This document shows positions 30,701-39,700 of a stretch of 64,000 nucleotides of DNA, in pieces. The DNA lies in assembly GCF_003570905.1 (NCBI RefSeq), contig NZ_QXJM01000027.1:310001-374000 (forward strand), given 5' to 3'. The notes beneath the pieces were generated by a model. That model was not told the origin of the DNA. It saw only the letters and a list, made by a program, of their open reading frames with translations, and did not search any database. Within the stretch, counting starts at the first letter, position 1, and every line of letters begins with the position of its first letter. Source of the DNA: Cohnella faecalis. Lineage in GTDB: Bacteria > Bacillota > Bacilli > Paenibacillales > Paenibacillaceae. The translations under genes and the position numbers were made by a program.

Positions 30701-33700
30701 GCGGGACAAGACGACGTCATCGTCGGAACTCCGGTGGCGGGACGGCCTCATTCTGAGCTGGAGCCGATCATCGGAATGTTCGTGAATACGCTCGCGATTC
30801 GCAGTTACCCGGCGGAGGGCAAGTCGTTCCATACGTTCTTGACGGAAGTGAAGGATGCTTCCATCGAAGCTTTCGAGAACGCCGACTATCCGTTCGAAGC
30901 GCTCGCGAACGCGCTCGGCGGAAGCCGCGATGTGAGCCGGAATCCGGTGTTCGACGCGATGTTCGTTATGCAGAACATGCGGCGGGCGGAACGGACGATC
31001 GAAGGAGTAACGTTCGGGCCTCTGGATTTGCCTACCGGGGCGGCGAAGTTCGACCTGCTACTGGAAATCGTCGAGGATGACGGCGGCGGGTACGAGTGCC
31101 GGCTGGAGTACGGAGCGAAGCTGTTCAAGCGAGAGACGATGGCGTTGTTCGCGGAGCGCTACGCCCGGCTGCTCGAAGCAGCGGCGGAAGATCCGTCCAA
31201 GCCGATCGGGGAGCTGGAGCTGCTGACGGAGGCGGAGCGGGAGCTGCTGCTGTCGGGCTTCAACGACACGCATGCGGCATATCGCAACGACGTTCTGCTG
31301 CACGAGCTGATCGAAGAGCAGGCGGCGCGAACGCCAGATAAGTTCGCCTTCGCGTTCGGGGATCGCAAGCTGACGTACCGGGAGCTTAACGGGCAGGCGA
31401 ACCGGCTGGCGCGAACGCTTCGCGCCAAGGGCGTCGGGCCGGAGAGCGTCGTCGCGGTCGCGATGGAGCGCTCGGAGGAGATGATGACCGCGCTGCTGGC
31501 GGTGCTGAAGGCGGGCGGAGCGTATATGCCGCTGTCGCCGGACGTTCCGGCGGAGCGCGCGGCGTACATGCTCGGCGACAGCGGAGCGCGGCTCGCGTTG
31601 ACGCAAAGCGGCTTTGCGGCGGAATTTGCCGCCAAGCTGGCGGGAACGGGCGCGGAGCTGCTGGACGTAACGGAAGCGTTGTTGGCCGGATCGACGGCAA
31701 GCCTGGATTCCGAGACGAGCTTTGAGCGGCTCGGTACTTCGCGAAGCCCGGCGTACATCATTTATACGTCGGGCTCGACGGGCCTTCCGAAGGGCGTCAT
31801 GGTCGAGCATTATTCGGTCGTCAACCGGCTGAACTGGATGCAGAAGGCGTATCCGCTGACGGAGCGGGACGTCATTCTGCAAAAAACGCCGTACACGTTC
31901 GACGTATCGGTGTGGGAGCTGTTCTGGTGGGGGACGGTCGGAGCGTCGGTGCTGTTCCTTGAGCCGGGAGGCGAGAAGGAACCGGAAGCGATCGTTCGTG
32001 CGATCGAAGCCGGGGGCGCAACGACGATCCATTTCGTGCCTTCGATGCTCAGCGCGTTTTTGGACGCGGTGGAAGGCAGGCCGGAGCAAATTCGGAGGCT
32101 GTCGGGGCTGAGGCAGGTGTTCGCAAGCGGAGAGGCGCTGACCGCGAAGCAGGCGAACCGGTTCCGGGCTCTGCTGCACGAAGCGAACGGAACGCGTCTG
32201 ATCAACCTGTACGGGCCGACCGAGGCGACGGTGGACGTAACGCATTTCGACTGCACGGCGCACGAGCGGCTGGAAACGGTGCCGATCGGACGGCCGATCG
32301 ACAATACGAGGCTGTACATCGTGAACGAGGCGAACCGTCCGCAGCCGATCGGCGTAGCCGGGGAGCTGTGCCTCGCGGGAGACGGATTGGCGCGGGGATA
32401 TGTGAACCGGGCGGAGCTGACGGCGGAGAAATTCGCGGACAACCCGTTCGAGCCGGGCGGACGAATGTACCGGACGGGCGACTTGGCAAGATGGACGGCG
32501 GACGGAAACGTCGAATATTTGGGCCGGATCGATCACCAGGTGAAAATCCGTGGTTACCGGATCGAGCTGGGCGAAATCGAAAACACGCTGCTGAAGCACG
32601 GATCGGTGAACGAAGCGGTCGTGACGGCGAGGACGGACGCGAGCGGGATGTCGTACTTGAGCGCGTATTACGTGGCGGTCGAGGAACTGGGCGCATCGCA
32701 GCTGAGGGAGCATCTTAGTCGCAGCTTGCCTGCGTACATGATTCCGGCGTACTTCGTACAGCTGGAAGCGATGCCGCTGTCGGCGAACGGCAAGGCAGAT
32801 CGCAAAGCGCTGCCGGAGCCTCGGGGATTGGCGGCGTCCGCGGCGGAATACGCGGCGCCGACGGGTGAGACGGAGCGGGAGCTGACCGTTCTATGGCAAG
32901 AGCTTCTCGGAATGGAGAAGATCGGAGTGAACGACAATTTCTTTGAAATCGGCGGCAACTCGCTGCTGCTCGTTCGCGCCCATAACGAATTGGAAAAACG
33001 CTACCCCGGTCTTGTGAAATTAACCGATCTGTTCGTATACTCAACCGTTTCGAAGCTGGCCGAGCATGTGAATGCCCGACTATCGAACGTCGGTCAAGAA
33101 AATCTTGCGGAGCCGATCGCTCTGCCGGCGTCCTTCTTCGCCCGGCCGAACGAGCCGAATCAAGGACGTTCGTTCGATTTCCGGCTGGAAGCCGACGCCG
33201 TGCGGGCGCTGGAGGAGGTTTGCCGTTCGGAACGAATCGGCATGTATCCGCTGTTCGTAGCCTCCTTCTTGTTCGTCTTGGCTCGGCATGCCGGGAAGAC
33301 GGATATTGCGGTTCCGGCCGGACTTCCGGGCGGTCACCTCGTTAACGTGAAGGTCGGTTCTTCCGAGTTGGCCGATTTTCCGCAGCTTCTCTCGTCGGTT
33401 CGCCGGCAAGTGGAAGCGGCCGATACGGCGGCGGGACCGCGCAAGTACCGGGCGGAGCAATTGCGGAGCAGCGTTATTCCGAAAGACGAGCGGCACGTTC
33501 TTCCTTTGATTCGCGGCAAGGACGATCCGGGCTTCCGGTCGGGCGATCTTCATCCGTTCGATTTCGCCTTATCCGTGCATATCGTGCCGGGACAGATCGG
33601 CTTCCGCTTCGAATACAACGGAAGAAGGCTGCGAACGGAAAAGCTGAAATCGTTGATGGGGGATTTTCTTAAGTTCGTGACGTATTTATCCGCGCAATCC

Positions 33701-33748
33701 CGAAGCCGAGTGGAGCAAACCGCGGCAACTCTGGAAAAAGAGGTGTGA
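24719..33748 (+). CDS. NRPS subunit 1: FAAL-ACP-C-A(Ser)-PCP-C-A(Ser)-PCP-partial C
   Basis: A 3009-residue synthetase; the ATG at 24719 follows GAAGGAGGA and overlaps the thioesterase stop. The N-terminus (about 1-580) is a fatty acyl-AMP ligase: FSSGSTGEPKG, MPMTHDMGLIG and FNGAEPIS. A carrier domain follows (GGNSL near 620), then C1 with HHAICDG near 807, A1 with YTSGSTGLPKG near 1283, PCP1 (GGNSL near 1682), C2 with HHIVGDG near 1871, A2 near 2345, and PCP2 near 2744. Both A domains give the core code DVWHFSLVDK, which is the serine code of EntF. The last 220 or so residues resemble only the second half of a C domain and lack HHxxxDG. No epimerase or reductase is present. Confidence 0.93.
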   Translation: MTIRNLAQLLFSDRTEGKGITFIRSASEQSTVSYRDLHREASLLLRHMQEAGLKPGNELVFQIEQNRVFLTWFWACMLGGIVPVPLTPGGSEENKKKLTSVWKKLNRPYLVAEADFWSRHSAESGGPGDEFGALLAEIGSERSLVAEWSELSGEPGQLHESSPEDIAFIQFSSGSTGEPKGVTLTHANLLANMRAIVECSGATGLDSSLSWMPMTHDMGLIGFHLTPIMAGMNQYLMLPALFIQHPTLWLNKANEHRITTLASPNFGYKHFLAHYKREQAKNWDLSSVRLIFNGAEPISASLCRQFLNEMNEYGLRSNVMFPVYGMAEASLAVTFPPAGEPLIDVEVERGSRTGQPVREHVRDENGDGKGDGERRPTVTYVDLGSSVTDCEVRICGEQDEPFSEGVIGEIHIRGRNVTRGYYNDEEATKRAFAEDGWLRTGDLGFMRGGRLVVTGRKKDVLFVNGQNVYPHDLEALLEEDEGGQLRRVAVCGVFNERLQSDEMIVFVLFRGKLQTFVPVAEQAERLIRKHAGFDVGAVLPVRQIPKTTSGKLQRYLLAQRFADGEFAREQRELEELRRTASSESRTVEWSEDELERDLQKMGMEALGTASLGVDDSFFENGGNSLKAALFVAAVQERLGVEIPIRELYGKDTVRELAGLIREAEPVERPNATAIKPAERREHYPLSEAQYRIYAQEQQEGIGACYNVPAALRIDGPFRLQEAERAFSELIGRHESLRTSFHLIEGEIAQRIDPGPVRFAVESIEADEGELPGLIVGFIRPFDLTAAPLFRARTIRLAEDRHVLLIDAHHAICDGISLTVLMEEFAELYVGKTLPSPGIAYIDYAAWYEGEKKEARSEKHRSYWSERLKGLPVLQMPTDYPRPGKRTFEGDAVFFELPEGAAYRIVKLAETRKISLYAAFLSVYFVLLHKYGAQRDIVVGSLLAGRDKPEVRRTVGMFNRFLPIRAEIPEEADFETFMLRVNDELMDAFDHQRFPIDDIAADAGAARDRSRNPLYDTMLILHNQMDGKVRFDAGGARFSRIDVHSGTSKLDFKLDLFPGENGRLDAVLEYNSSLFKRETMELFAERYARLLEAAAADPRKPIEELELLTEEERELLLTGFNDTHAAYRNDVLLHELIEEQAARTPDKIAFAFGDRKLTYRELNGQANRLARTLRAKGVGPESVVAVAMERSEEMMTALLAVLKAGGAYMPLSPDVPAERAAYMLGDSGARLALTQSGFAAEFAAKLAGTGSELLDVTEALLAGSTTSLDSETSLERLGTSRSPAYIIYTSGSTGLPKGVMVEHYSVVNRLNWMQKAYPLTERDVILQKTPYTFDVSVWELFWWGTVGASVLFLEPGGEKEPEAIVRAIEAGGATTIHFVPSMLSAFLDAVEGRPEQIRRLSGLRQVFASGEALTAKQANRFRALLHEANGTRLINLYGPTEATVDVTHFDCTAHERLETVPIGRPIDNTRLYIVNEANRPQPIGVAGELCLAGDGLARGYVNRAELTAEKFADNPFEPGGRMYRTGDLARWTADGNVEYLGRIDHQVKIRGYRIELGEIENTLLKHGSVNEAVVTARTDASGMSYLSAYYVAVEELGASQLREHLSRSLPAYMIPAYFVQLEAMPLSANGKADRKALPEPRGLAASAAEYAAPTGETERELAVLWQELLGVEKVGVNDDFFDLGGNSLTAARLISRVHKSFGADLPLRDVFQSPTVAQLAAKITNAGQGGYTAIEPAEPREHYPLSPAQSRLFILHRMEEGGVGYHLPAALDISGPVDRERLEEAFQKLIGRHESLRTSFAMTGAEPIQTIHEHVPFKLDYTRLEESGDEPGAIEARFRAFVRPFELSEAPLLRAELIRRADNRHYLLFDMHHIVGDGISMAVLQDELIALYEGASLPDLKLQYRDYAMWRLEHANGEALRKQEAYWLDRLSGELPVLGIAGDYPRPPVKSAEGDRVSFRLSPEQAEQARRIASQAGATPYMTLLAAFKALLARYAGQDDVIVGTPVAGRPHSELEPIIGMFVNTLAIRSYPAEGKSFHTFLTEVKDASIEAFENADYPFEALANALGGSRDVSRNPVFDAMFVMQNMRRAERTIEGVTFGPLDLPTGAAKFDLLLEIVEDDGGGYECRLEYGAKLFKRETMALFAERYARLLEAAAEDPSKPIGELELLTEAERELLLSGFNDTHAAYRNDVLLHELIEEQAARTPDKFAFAFGDRKLTYRELNGQANRLARTLRAKGVGPESVVAVAMERSEEMMTALLAVLKAGGAYMPLSPDVPAERAAYMLGDSGARLALTQSGFAAEFAAKLAGTGAELLDVTEALLAGSTASLDSETSFERLGTSRSPAYIIYTSGSTGLPKGVMVEHYSVVNRLNWMQKAYPLTERDVILQKTPYTFDVSVWELFWWGTVGASVLFLEPGGEKEPEAIVRAIEAGGATTIHFVPSMLSAFLDAVEGRPEQIRRLSGLRQVFASGEALTAKQANRFRALLHEANGTRLINLYGPTEATVDVTHFDCTAHERLETVPIGRPIDNTRLYIVNEANRPQPIGVAGELCLAGDGLARGYVNRAELTAEKFADNPFEPGGRMYRTGDLARWTADGNVEYLGRIDHQVKIRGYRIELGEIENTLLKHGSVNEAVVTARTDASGMSYLSAYYVAVEELGASQLREHLSRSLPAYMIPAYFVQLEAMPLSANGKADRKALPEPRGLAASAAEYAAPTGETERELTVLWQELLGMEKIGVNDNFFEIGGNSLLLVRAHNELEKRYPGLVKLTDLFVYSTVSKLAEHVNARLSNVGQENLAEPIALPASFFARPNEPNQGRSFDFRLEADAVRALEEVCRSERIGMYPLFVASFLFVLARHAGKTDIAVPAGLPGGHLVNVKVGSSELADFPQLLSSVRRQVEAADTAAGPRKYRAEQLRSSVIPKDERHVLPLIRGKDDPGFRSGDLHPFDFALSVHIVPGQIGFRFEYNGRRLRTEKLKSLMGDFLKFVTYLSAQSRSRVEQTAATLEKEV
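28069..29750 (+). repeat. Adenylation domain repeat, copy 1 (direct repeat of 31255-32936)
   Basis: The A1 coding region recurs 3186 bp downstream almost unchanged. Between 28141 and about 29710 I count roughly 16 mismatches by eye, near 99% identity. Flanking C and PCP regions are much more divergent, which points to recent duplication or gene conversion of the A domain alone. Confidence 0.9.
31255..32936 (+). repeat. Adenylation domain repeat, copy 2 (direct repeat of 28069-29750)
   Basis: Second copy of the Ser-coding adenylation domain in NRPS subunit 1. Identity falls off sharply as the PCP begins: GVNDDFFDLGG in copy 1 versus GVNDNFFEIGG here. Confidence 0.9.
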
Positions 33749-33750
33749 CG

Positions 33751-35001
33751 ATGGAGAAGATCGCGTTCCTGTTCCCGGGACAAGGCGCGCAATACCGGGG
33801 CATGTTCAAAACGCACTGGGTGCGCTATCCGGAAGTCAGGCAAACGTTCGAGGAAGCGTCGGATACGCTCGGGTTGGATCTCTTCAGCCTATGTTCGGAA
33901 GGCACCGAAGAGGAGCTCACCCGACCTCAGAACACCCAACCGGCGCTTCTCACCGCCGGCGTAGCCGCTTATCGCGCATGGACCCGGGAAACCGGCGTCG
34001 TTCCGTTCGCGCTGGCCGGCCACAGCTTGGGCGAATATACGGCTCTCGTCTGCTCCGGGGCGATTCCGTTCAACGAGACGCTTGCGATCGTCAGGCAGAG
34101 AGGCTGGCTCATGAAGGAAGCGGCGTCCGCTGGCAAGGGCGGAATGCTGGCAGTAAACGGGATGACGGGGCCGGAAGCGGAGGCTCTCCTCTCGGAGCTG
34201 CCGGAATTCGACGGACAGCTTGCCGTTGCGTGCTATAACTCTTCGCGGCAGCAGGTGCTGTCCGGGCCGGAAGCCGCGATGATGGAGGTGGAACGGAAGC
34301 TTACCGCCAGGGGAATGAAGACGATCCCGTTGAAGGTCGGGGCGGCTTTCCACGGACCGTCGATGGCCGACGCCGCGCGCCAGTTGGAGACGTTCTTGCG
34401 CGAACGCGCCGCCAGCATCGGCACACCGCGCCAGCCGGTCGTCTCGAACGCAACGGCTTTGCCTTACGAGGAAGGCGCGGAATCGATCATCCGGGGCTTG
34501 GTGCTCGAGATGACCGAACCCGTCCTCTGGAAGCAGACGATGGAGTACTTGCGGAATCAAGCGATGGAAGCGGCGATAGACTTCGGTCCGCAAAGAACGA
34601 TGAAACATTTGCTCCTGCAAGACGATCCTGCCGCCGTCGTTTATGCGTTCGATTTTCCGGAGGATCACGAAAAGCTGTTTTCGCCCGAATGGAAAGCGCG
34701 GCGGCGGAGTCGCTCGAACCGCCGGCTGCTGGAAGCGTGCTTGGTGGCTGCCGTCGCGACGCCGAATCGCAACGAGGATCGAATGGAATACACCGAAGGA
34801 GCGGTAAAGCCCTATCGGGAAATCGAAGAGCTGCTGCGGGAATCGGAACGGCGGGGAGCCGAACCGACAGACGACGACGTTCGGGCCGCTCTGGAGCTGC
34901 TGACGGTTATTTTGCGAACCAAAAGAGCAAGCGAGCAGGAACAGCTGGAAAGAACGAATGCGATCGCATTCGAAATCCATAGGAAAGCAGGGTCGTTATA
35001 A
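33751..35001 (+). CDS. Trans-acting malonyl-CoA acyltransferase (FenF-like)
   Basis: A 416-residue acyltransferase; ATG 33751 follows AAAGAGGTG. FLFPGQGAQYRGM opens the fold, the catalytic Ser is in GHSLGEYTAL (near residue 90), and the catalytic His is in AAFHGPSM (near 200). It has a C-terminal extension of about 95 charged residues, as in the FenF-type transacylases of iturin and mycosubtilin clusters. It should load malonyl onto the ACP of the KS subunit two genes downstream, which has no AT domain of its own. It shares one base with the next gene. Confidence 0.93.
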   Translation: MEKIAFLFPGQGAQYRGMFKTHWVRYPEVRQTFEEASDTLGLDLFSLCSEGTEEELTRPQNTQPALLTAGVAAYRAWTRETGVVPFALAGHSLGEYTALVCSGAIPFNETLAIVRQRGWLMKEAASAGKGGMLAVNGMTGPEAEALLSELPEFDGQLAVACYNSSRQQVLSGPEAAMMEVERKLTARGMKTIPLKVGAAFHGPSMADAARQLETFLRERAASIGTPRQPVVSNATALPYEEGAESIIRGLVLEMTEPVLWKQTMEYLRNQAMEAAIDFGPQRTMKHLLLQDDPAAVVYAFDFPEDHEKLFSPEWKARRRSRSNRRLLEACLVAAVATPNRNEDRMEYTEGAVKPYREIEELLRESERRGAEPTDDDVRAALELLTVILRTKRASEQEQLERTNAIAFEIHRKAGSL

Positions 35002-36671
35002 TGAAGAATTATATTCGTATGATTGTTAACCTCGTCCTTTATTTAGGCGTAACCTTCCTCGTTTTTTGGGGTGTAGGGATTTTGAAGGAGCAGAACGAGA
35101 CGTTCAAACGTCTGCTTGACGACAATCCTCCGGTTCTTCTCATCATCTGCGCTTGTATTATCTATTTGATTCTGACCCTTCTATTCCAGGTCCGCCACAA
35201 GCTGACGAAGTCGGAGCCGAAAAGATTGCTTGACGCCGTAGGCTTCCGCAAGCTGAACGACAATGAGTACGTCGGCTCTTTCCTCGTCGGAGCGGGCTGC
35301 GCTCTCTTCTTTTTCGGATTGATGACGCTGTCGGTTTTGCCGGAAAAGACGCTGTACGAGCTGAACAATTACGTGGATGTGTTCTCCAAATCGGATGCGT
35401 TCGTGTTCGCGATTCTCGGCGCCGGAGTTATCGGCGTGCTGTTCGAGGAAGTGTATTTCCGGGGGTTAGTGTTCGGCGAGCTGCGCAGAGTTCTTCCGCT
35501 GCCGGTCGCTTTCTTGGCCCACGCGGCTGTCTACGCCTATTTCCAGCCGAATCTGACCATTTCCATAACCGGGTTTTTCCTAGCTCTGTTTTACAGCTTC
35601 ATGTATGTCAAAACGAAATCGGTCTGGTCGACGGTTACGGCTGCCGCTACGCTTAACATTACTATCGTAGCTGCCAAGGAATACGGGCTTATCGAGGCGT
35701 TGGGCAAAGGGAACGACTTCATGCCGGTCGCCGTGCTGGTCGTAGGCGCCATCTTCGTTCTTCTCGGCTTATTCCGCATCAGCCGGTTCGCAGGCATCGA
35801 GTCAGGAACTGGCGGCAAGGTGGAAGCGTATCTTAAGGCGATCGCCGCAGCGGGCGCGTACATCGCGATCTATTACGCGGTGCTGACCTCCGTCATCTAC
35901 ATCTGGACGCAGGTTCTTACTTCCTACGAGCCGATTCGTCCGTGGCTGAACGAAAGCAGCAACAATCTGTGGGCGCTCGTCATCAACGATATTATCGCCG
36001 TTGCGCTTTACTTCTTCATTCTCCGCAGATACCGGTCGGTCAACCTGTTCGAGCTGTGCGGCTTCTCCCGCATTTCGCGCTCTACGGTCGTTCAAATCGC
36101 TATTTTGTCCATCTCGATGGGACTTTGGGTAACCAGCATCGCAAAAATTCCGTACGTTGAGGAAACGTTTCCTCAATTCGATACGCTGTTCAATTCTTTG
36201 GTAGGCGGGCCTCTGCTTCCATTTATCGTGTTCTTGCTGTTTCACTCCGTCTATAAGGAAATTTTGTTCCGCGGCCTTATTTTCAACGCCTTCAAGACGG
36301 CAATGCCGCTGGCGGTCGTGTTTCTGCTGGACGCGCTCGTCTATGGACAGTTGTTCTTCCAGTGGGATCCCGCGCTTACGATTTACGGCGGGATGGGAAC
36401 GGTTATTTTCGGTCTTCTCTATCTGTGGTACCGGTCGCTATGGGCGCCGATCGTCGCACAATTGGGCTTGTTCGCCACTTACTATGCGGCAAGGCACAGC
36501 ATAGCGGCGTTCGAAATCGAATTCAACGGCGCATTCTATGCGGTCATGGTTGTCAGCTCCGCATCCGTTCTGTTCTTTATGATCCGTTTGTGGAAAAAGC
36601 GTACCTCAGCCGTTCCGGCGCCTCAGCCTTCGGCGATTCCCGCCAAGCGCGGAGCACGGGCCGGCGCGTGA
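35001..36671 (+). CDS. Membrane protein with two CPBP (CAAX-protease/bacteriocin-processing-like) halves
   Basis: A 556-residue, strongly hydrophobic protein with about 12-14 membrane segments. Two related halves each end in a CPBP-type motif: EEVYFRGLVFGEL near residue 150 and KEILFRGLIFNAF near 417. The first keeps the EExxxR glutamates; in the second the first Glu is Lys. The family includes Rce1-like intramembrane proteases and bacteriocin self-immunity proteins. The gene is embedded between the acyltransferase and KS genes with a 1-nt overlap upstream and a 40-nt gap downstream, so a role in self-protection or product handling is likely. Proteolytic activity is not shown. Confidence 0.8.
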   Translation: MKNYIRMIVNLVLYLGVTFLVFWGVGILKEQNETFKRLLDDNPPVLLIICACIIYLILTLLFQVRHKLTKSEPKRLLDAVGFRKLNDNEYVGSFLVGAGCALFFFGLMTLSVLPEKTLYELNNYVDVFSKSDAFVFAILGAGVIGVLFEEVYFRGLVFGELRRVLPLPVAFLAHAAVYAYFQPNLTISITGFFLALFYSFMYVKTKSVWSTVTAAATLNITIVAAKEYGLIEALGKGNDFMPVAVLVVGAIFVLLGLFRISRFAGIESGTGGKVEAYLKAIAAAGAYIAIYYAVLTSVIYIWTQVLTSYEPIRPWLNESSNNLWALVINDIIAVALYFFILRRYRSVNLFELCGFSRISRSTVVQIAILSISMGLWVTSIAKIPYVEETFPQFDTLFNSLVGGPLLPFIVFLLFHSVYKEILFRGLIFNAFKTAMPLAVVFLLDALVYGQLFFQWDPALTIYGGMGTVIFGLLYLWYRSLWAPIVAQLGLFATYYAARHSIAAFEIEFNGAFYAVMVVSSASVLFFMIRLWKKRTSAVPAPQPSAIPAKRGARAGA

Positions 36672-36711
36672 TTAGTCGACCGTCGGATTCCAGAAGCAGG
36701 AGGGGAAAACC

Positions 36712-39700
36712 ATGTTGGACGTAACCGGCTTTCGGTTCGACTTTGCGGATGAGGACACGGAAGAAGGAGCGCTTGCCGACGATATCGCGATAAATGACTT
36801 TGCTGCGCGCGAAGTATCCATGCACGATATCGCAATCGTCGGTATTTCCGCCGAGCTTCCGCTGGCGGAGGACGCGGACCATTATTGGCGCATCTTGCGC
36901 GATGGAAAAGATGCCGTCGCTTCGTTTCCGAAGCGGAGGCGGCAAGACGTTGAAGCGTACATTCGCCGCCTTGGGCTCGACCCGGAGACGGTCGCTTATT
37001 TCGACGGCGCTTATTTGGAGGAAATCGACAAGTTCGATCCCGGCTTTTTCCGGATGTCCCCTCGGGACGCTAGTCTGACCAGCCCTAGCCAGCGTCTCTT
37101 TCTGCAGACGGCATGGAAGACGATCGAGGATGCCGGGTACGGCGGAGGCAAGCTGGCGGGAACGAAAACCGGCGTCTATATCGGATATTGCGCGGACGCG
37201 ATTCACGATTATAAGAGGCTGATCGCGGAGGAAGACCCTTCCGGCGTTCCGATTGCGATTCCCGGCAATTTAACTTCCGTTATCGCGAGCCGGATTTCTT
37301 ATTTGCTCGATTTGAAAGGCCCGGCGCTGTCGGTGGATACCGCTTGCTCGTCGTCTCTGGTAGCCGTTCATCTTGCTTGCCAAGCTATACGCTCCGGAGA
37401 TTGCGACATGGCGCTTGCCGGTAGCGTGAAGACGTTGACGCTTCCGATCGATACCGGCATGAGAGTCGGCATCGAATCGTCGGACGGGCGGGCGAGAACG
37501 TTCGGCGACGGAGCGGACGGCACCGGTATGGGAGAAGGCTCGGCGGCCGTTCTGCTGAAGCCGCTGGCCAAGGCGCTCGCCGACGGAGATTCGGTATACG
37601 CCGTTATTAAAGGCTCGGCAATCAACCAGGACGGCAGCTCGGCGGGCATTACCGCCCCGAACGCCGCCGCCCAGGAAGAAGCGATCGTGCAGGCTTGGCT
37701 GGACGCGGATATCGATCCTTCGACCGTCTCCTACATCGAAGCGCACGGAACCGGGACAAAATTGGGAGATCCGATCGAAATAGAAGGCATTAGCCGGGCG
37801 TTCCGCCGATTTACGGATGAGCGGCAATTTTGCGCCATCGGCTCGGTCAAGACGAATCTCGGGCATCTGGATAACGCGGCGGGCATCGTCGGGCTTTTGA
37901 AGGCGGTTCTGGCGCTCAAGCATAAGGAGCTTCCGCCAAGCTTGCATTTCGAACGGCCCAACCGCCATATCGATTTTATCGAGTCGCCCGTCTATGTGAA
38001 CGACAAGCTGAAGGCTTGGGAGACGGGGACTTCCCCTCGCAGGTGCGGGGTGAGCGCTTTCGGGCTTAGCGGAACGAACTGCCATATCGTTCTGGAGGAA
38101 GCTCCCACGTATGAGGAGCAAGAGGGGACCGATTTTTACGAGGAAGGCGGAGTATTCGCTTTATCCGCGAGAAGCGGGGAATCGCTCGCTCGAAGCGTTC
38201 GCAAATATGCGGATTGGTTCGAGGAACGAGGCGGTTCCGGGCTGAATATCGCCGATCTCTGCTACACGGCAAGCACGGGAAGAAGCCATTACGATTACCG
38301 GATCGCCGCCGTCGTACGCGATGGGGACGAGCTGGCCGCTCTCTTACGCGCAGCCCGGAATTTGCCGCCCGAAAAATTCGGCGAGACCGGATTTTTGTAC
38401 AGCCATAGCCCAGCTGCCGAAGGAAGCGCTGCGGTTAAGCCGATAGGGGAAAGCGGATACGGACAGCTTTCGGCAGCGGATAAGCTTTCGGCGGAGAATG
38501 CGGCGCGCGAGCTTATCGACCGAATTTGCGGTGAAGACGACATCGGGCGAAGCGGCCATAGTCACGACAAGGCCGATCTGGAAAGATTGAGCGCCCTGTA
38601 TGTTCAAGGAGCGGACATTCCTTGGGAAAGGCTGTATGCCGGGCAGCGTCGCTGCAAGCTGAATTTGCCGACTTATATGTTCGACAAGGTGCGATGCTGG
38701 GTTGATGGAGATCCCTCGCGGAAGCGCTCCGCCGCACAAGCAGCGGGAGCGGCGACGGCAAGCGGCGGTATGACCGCCGCCAAAGCTGCTGCTGCCGACG
38801 CCGGAGAGGAGCTTGAAGTCGATATCGAAGAAGCGGTGGCGGAAGCATGGGCTCGCGTGCTCGGGGTGCGTCCGGGGCCGAACGACGATTTCTTCGCTCT
38901 CGGAGGCCATTCGTTGTCGGCTGTCCAATTGATCGCGAATTTGCAGCAGGAGTTCGGGATCGAGCTTTCCCTCAGCGAGGTGTTCCGATCGCCGACCGTC
39001 GCTTCTCTGGCAGAAGCGATTCGCGATGCGGCGCGGAACGATTCGGACAAGATCACGCCATGCGCGCCAAGCGACCGGTATCCGGTATCTTCCGCTCAGA
39101 AGCGGCTGTTCATCCTCAGCGAGCTTCATGGCGACAACACAGGCTACAACATGCCGGCGTTGATGGAAATCGAAGGCGCGGTGGACAAGGAACGGCTCGT
39201 CCAAGCGCTGCAAACGATTATCGACCGCCACGAATCGCTGCGAACGACTTTCGGCTGGGAAGACGGAGAAATCGTGCAGCGCGTTCATCCGGCCGCCGAG
39301 CCATCCGTCGAGTTTCTGGAAGCCGGGCCGGAAGGAATCGACGGAGCCGTCCGGGCGTTCATTCGACCGTTTCAGCTCGATCGGCTTCCGTTGCTGCGGA
39401 TCGGACTTCTCCGCACGGATGCCCGGAAGCATCTGCTTCTGTTCGATATGCATCATATCGTTTCGGACGGCTTCTCGGTCGGCAAGCTGGCCGGCGATTT
39501 CGCAAGGATTTACGGAGGCGTGGAATTGCCGCCGCTGCCGATCCAGTACAAAGACTATGCGGCGTGGCAGGAAAAACGGTTCGGGTCCGAGTCTTTCCTG
39601 GAACATGAACGGTATTGGAAACGGCAATTCGCTGTGCCCGCGCCGAAGCTGCGGCTTCCGACGGATCGCGATCGGACGGGAGAAGCAGGCGCTTCGGCTT

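Noticed and set aside
31058-32713. Reverse-strand open frame of 551 codons opposite NRPS subunit 1, with a 392-codon twin at 28349-29527
   Set aside because: Both are shadows of the duplicated adenylation domains. Their similarity follows from the forward-strand repeat.
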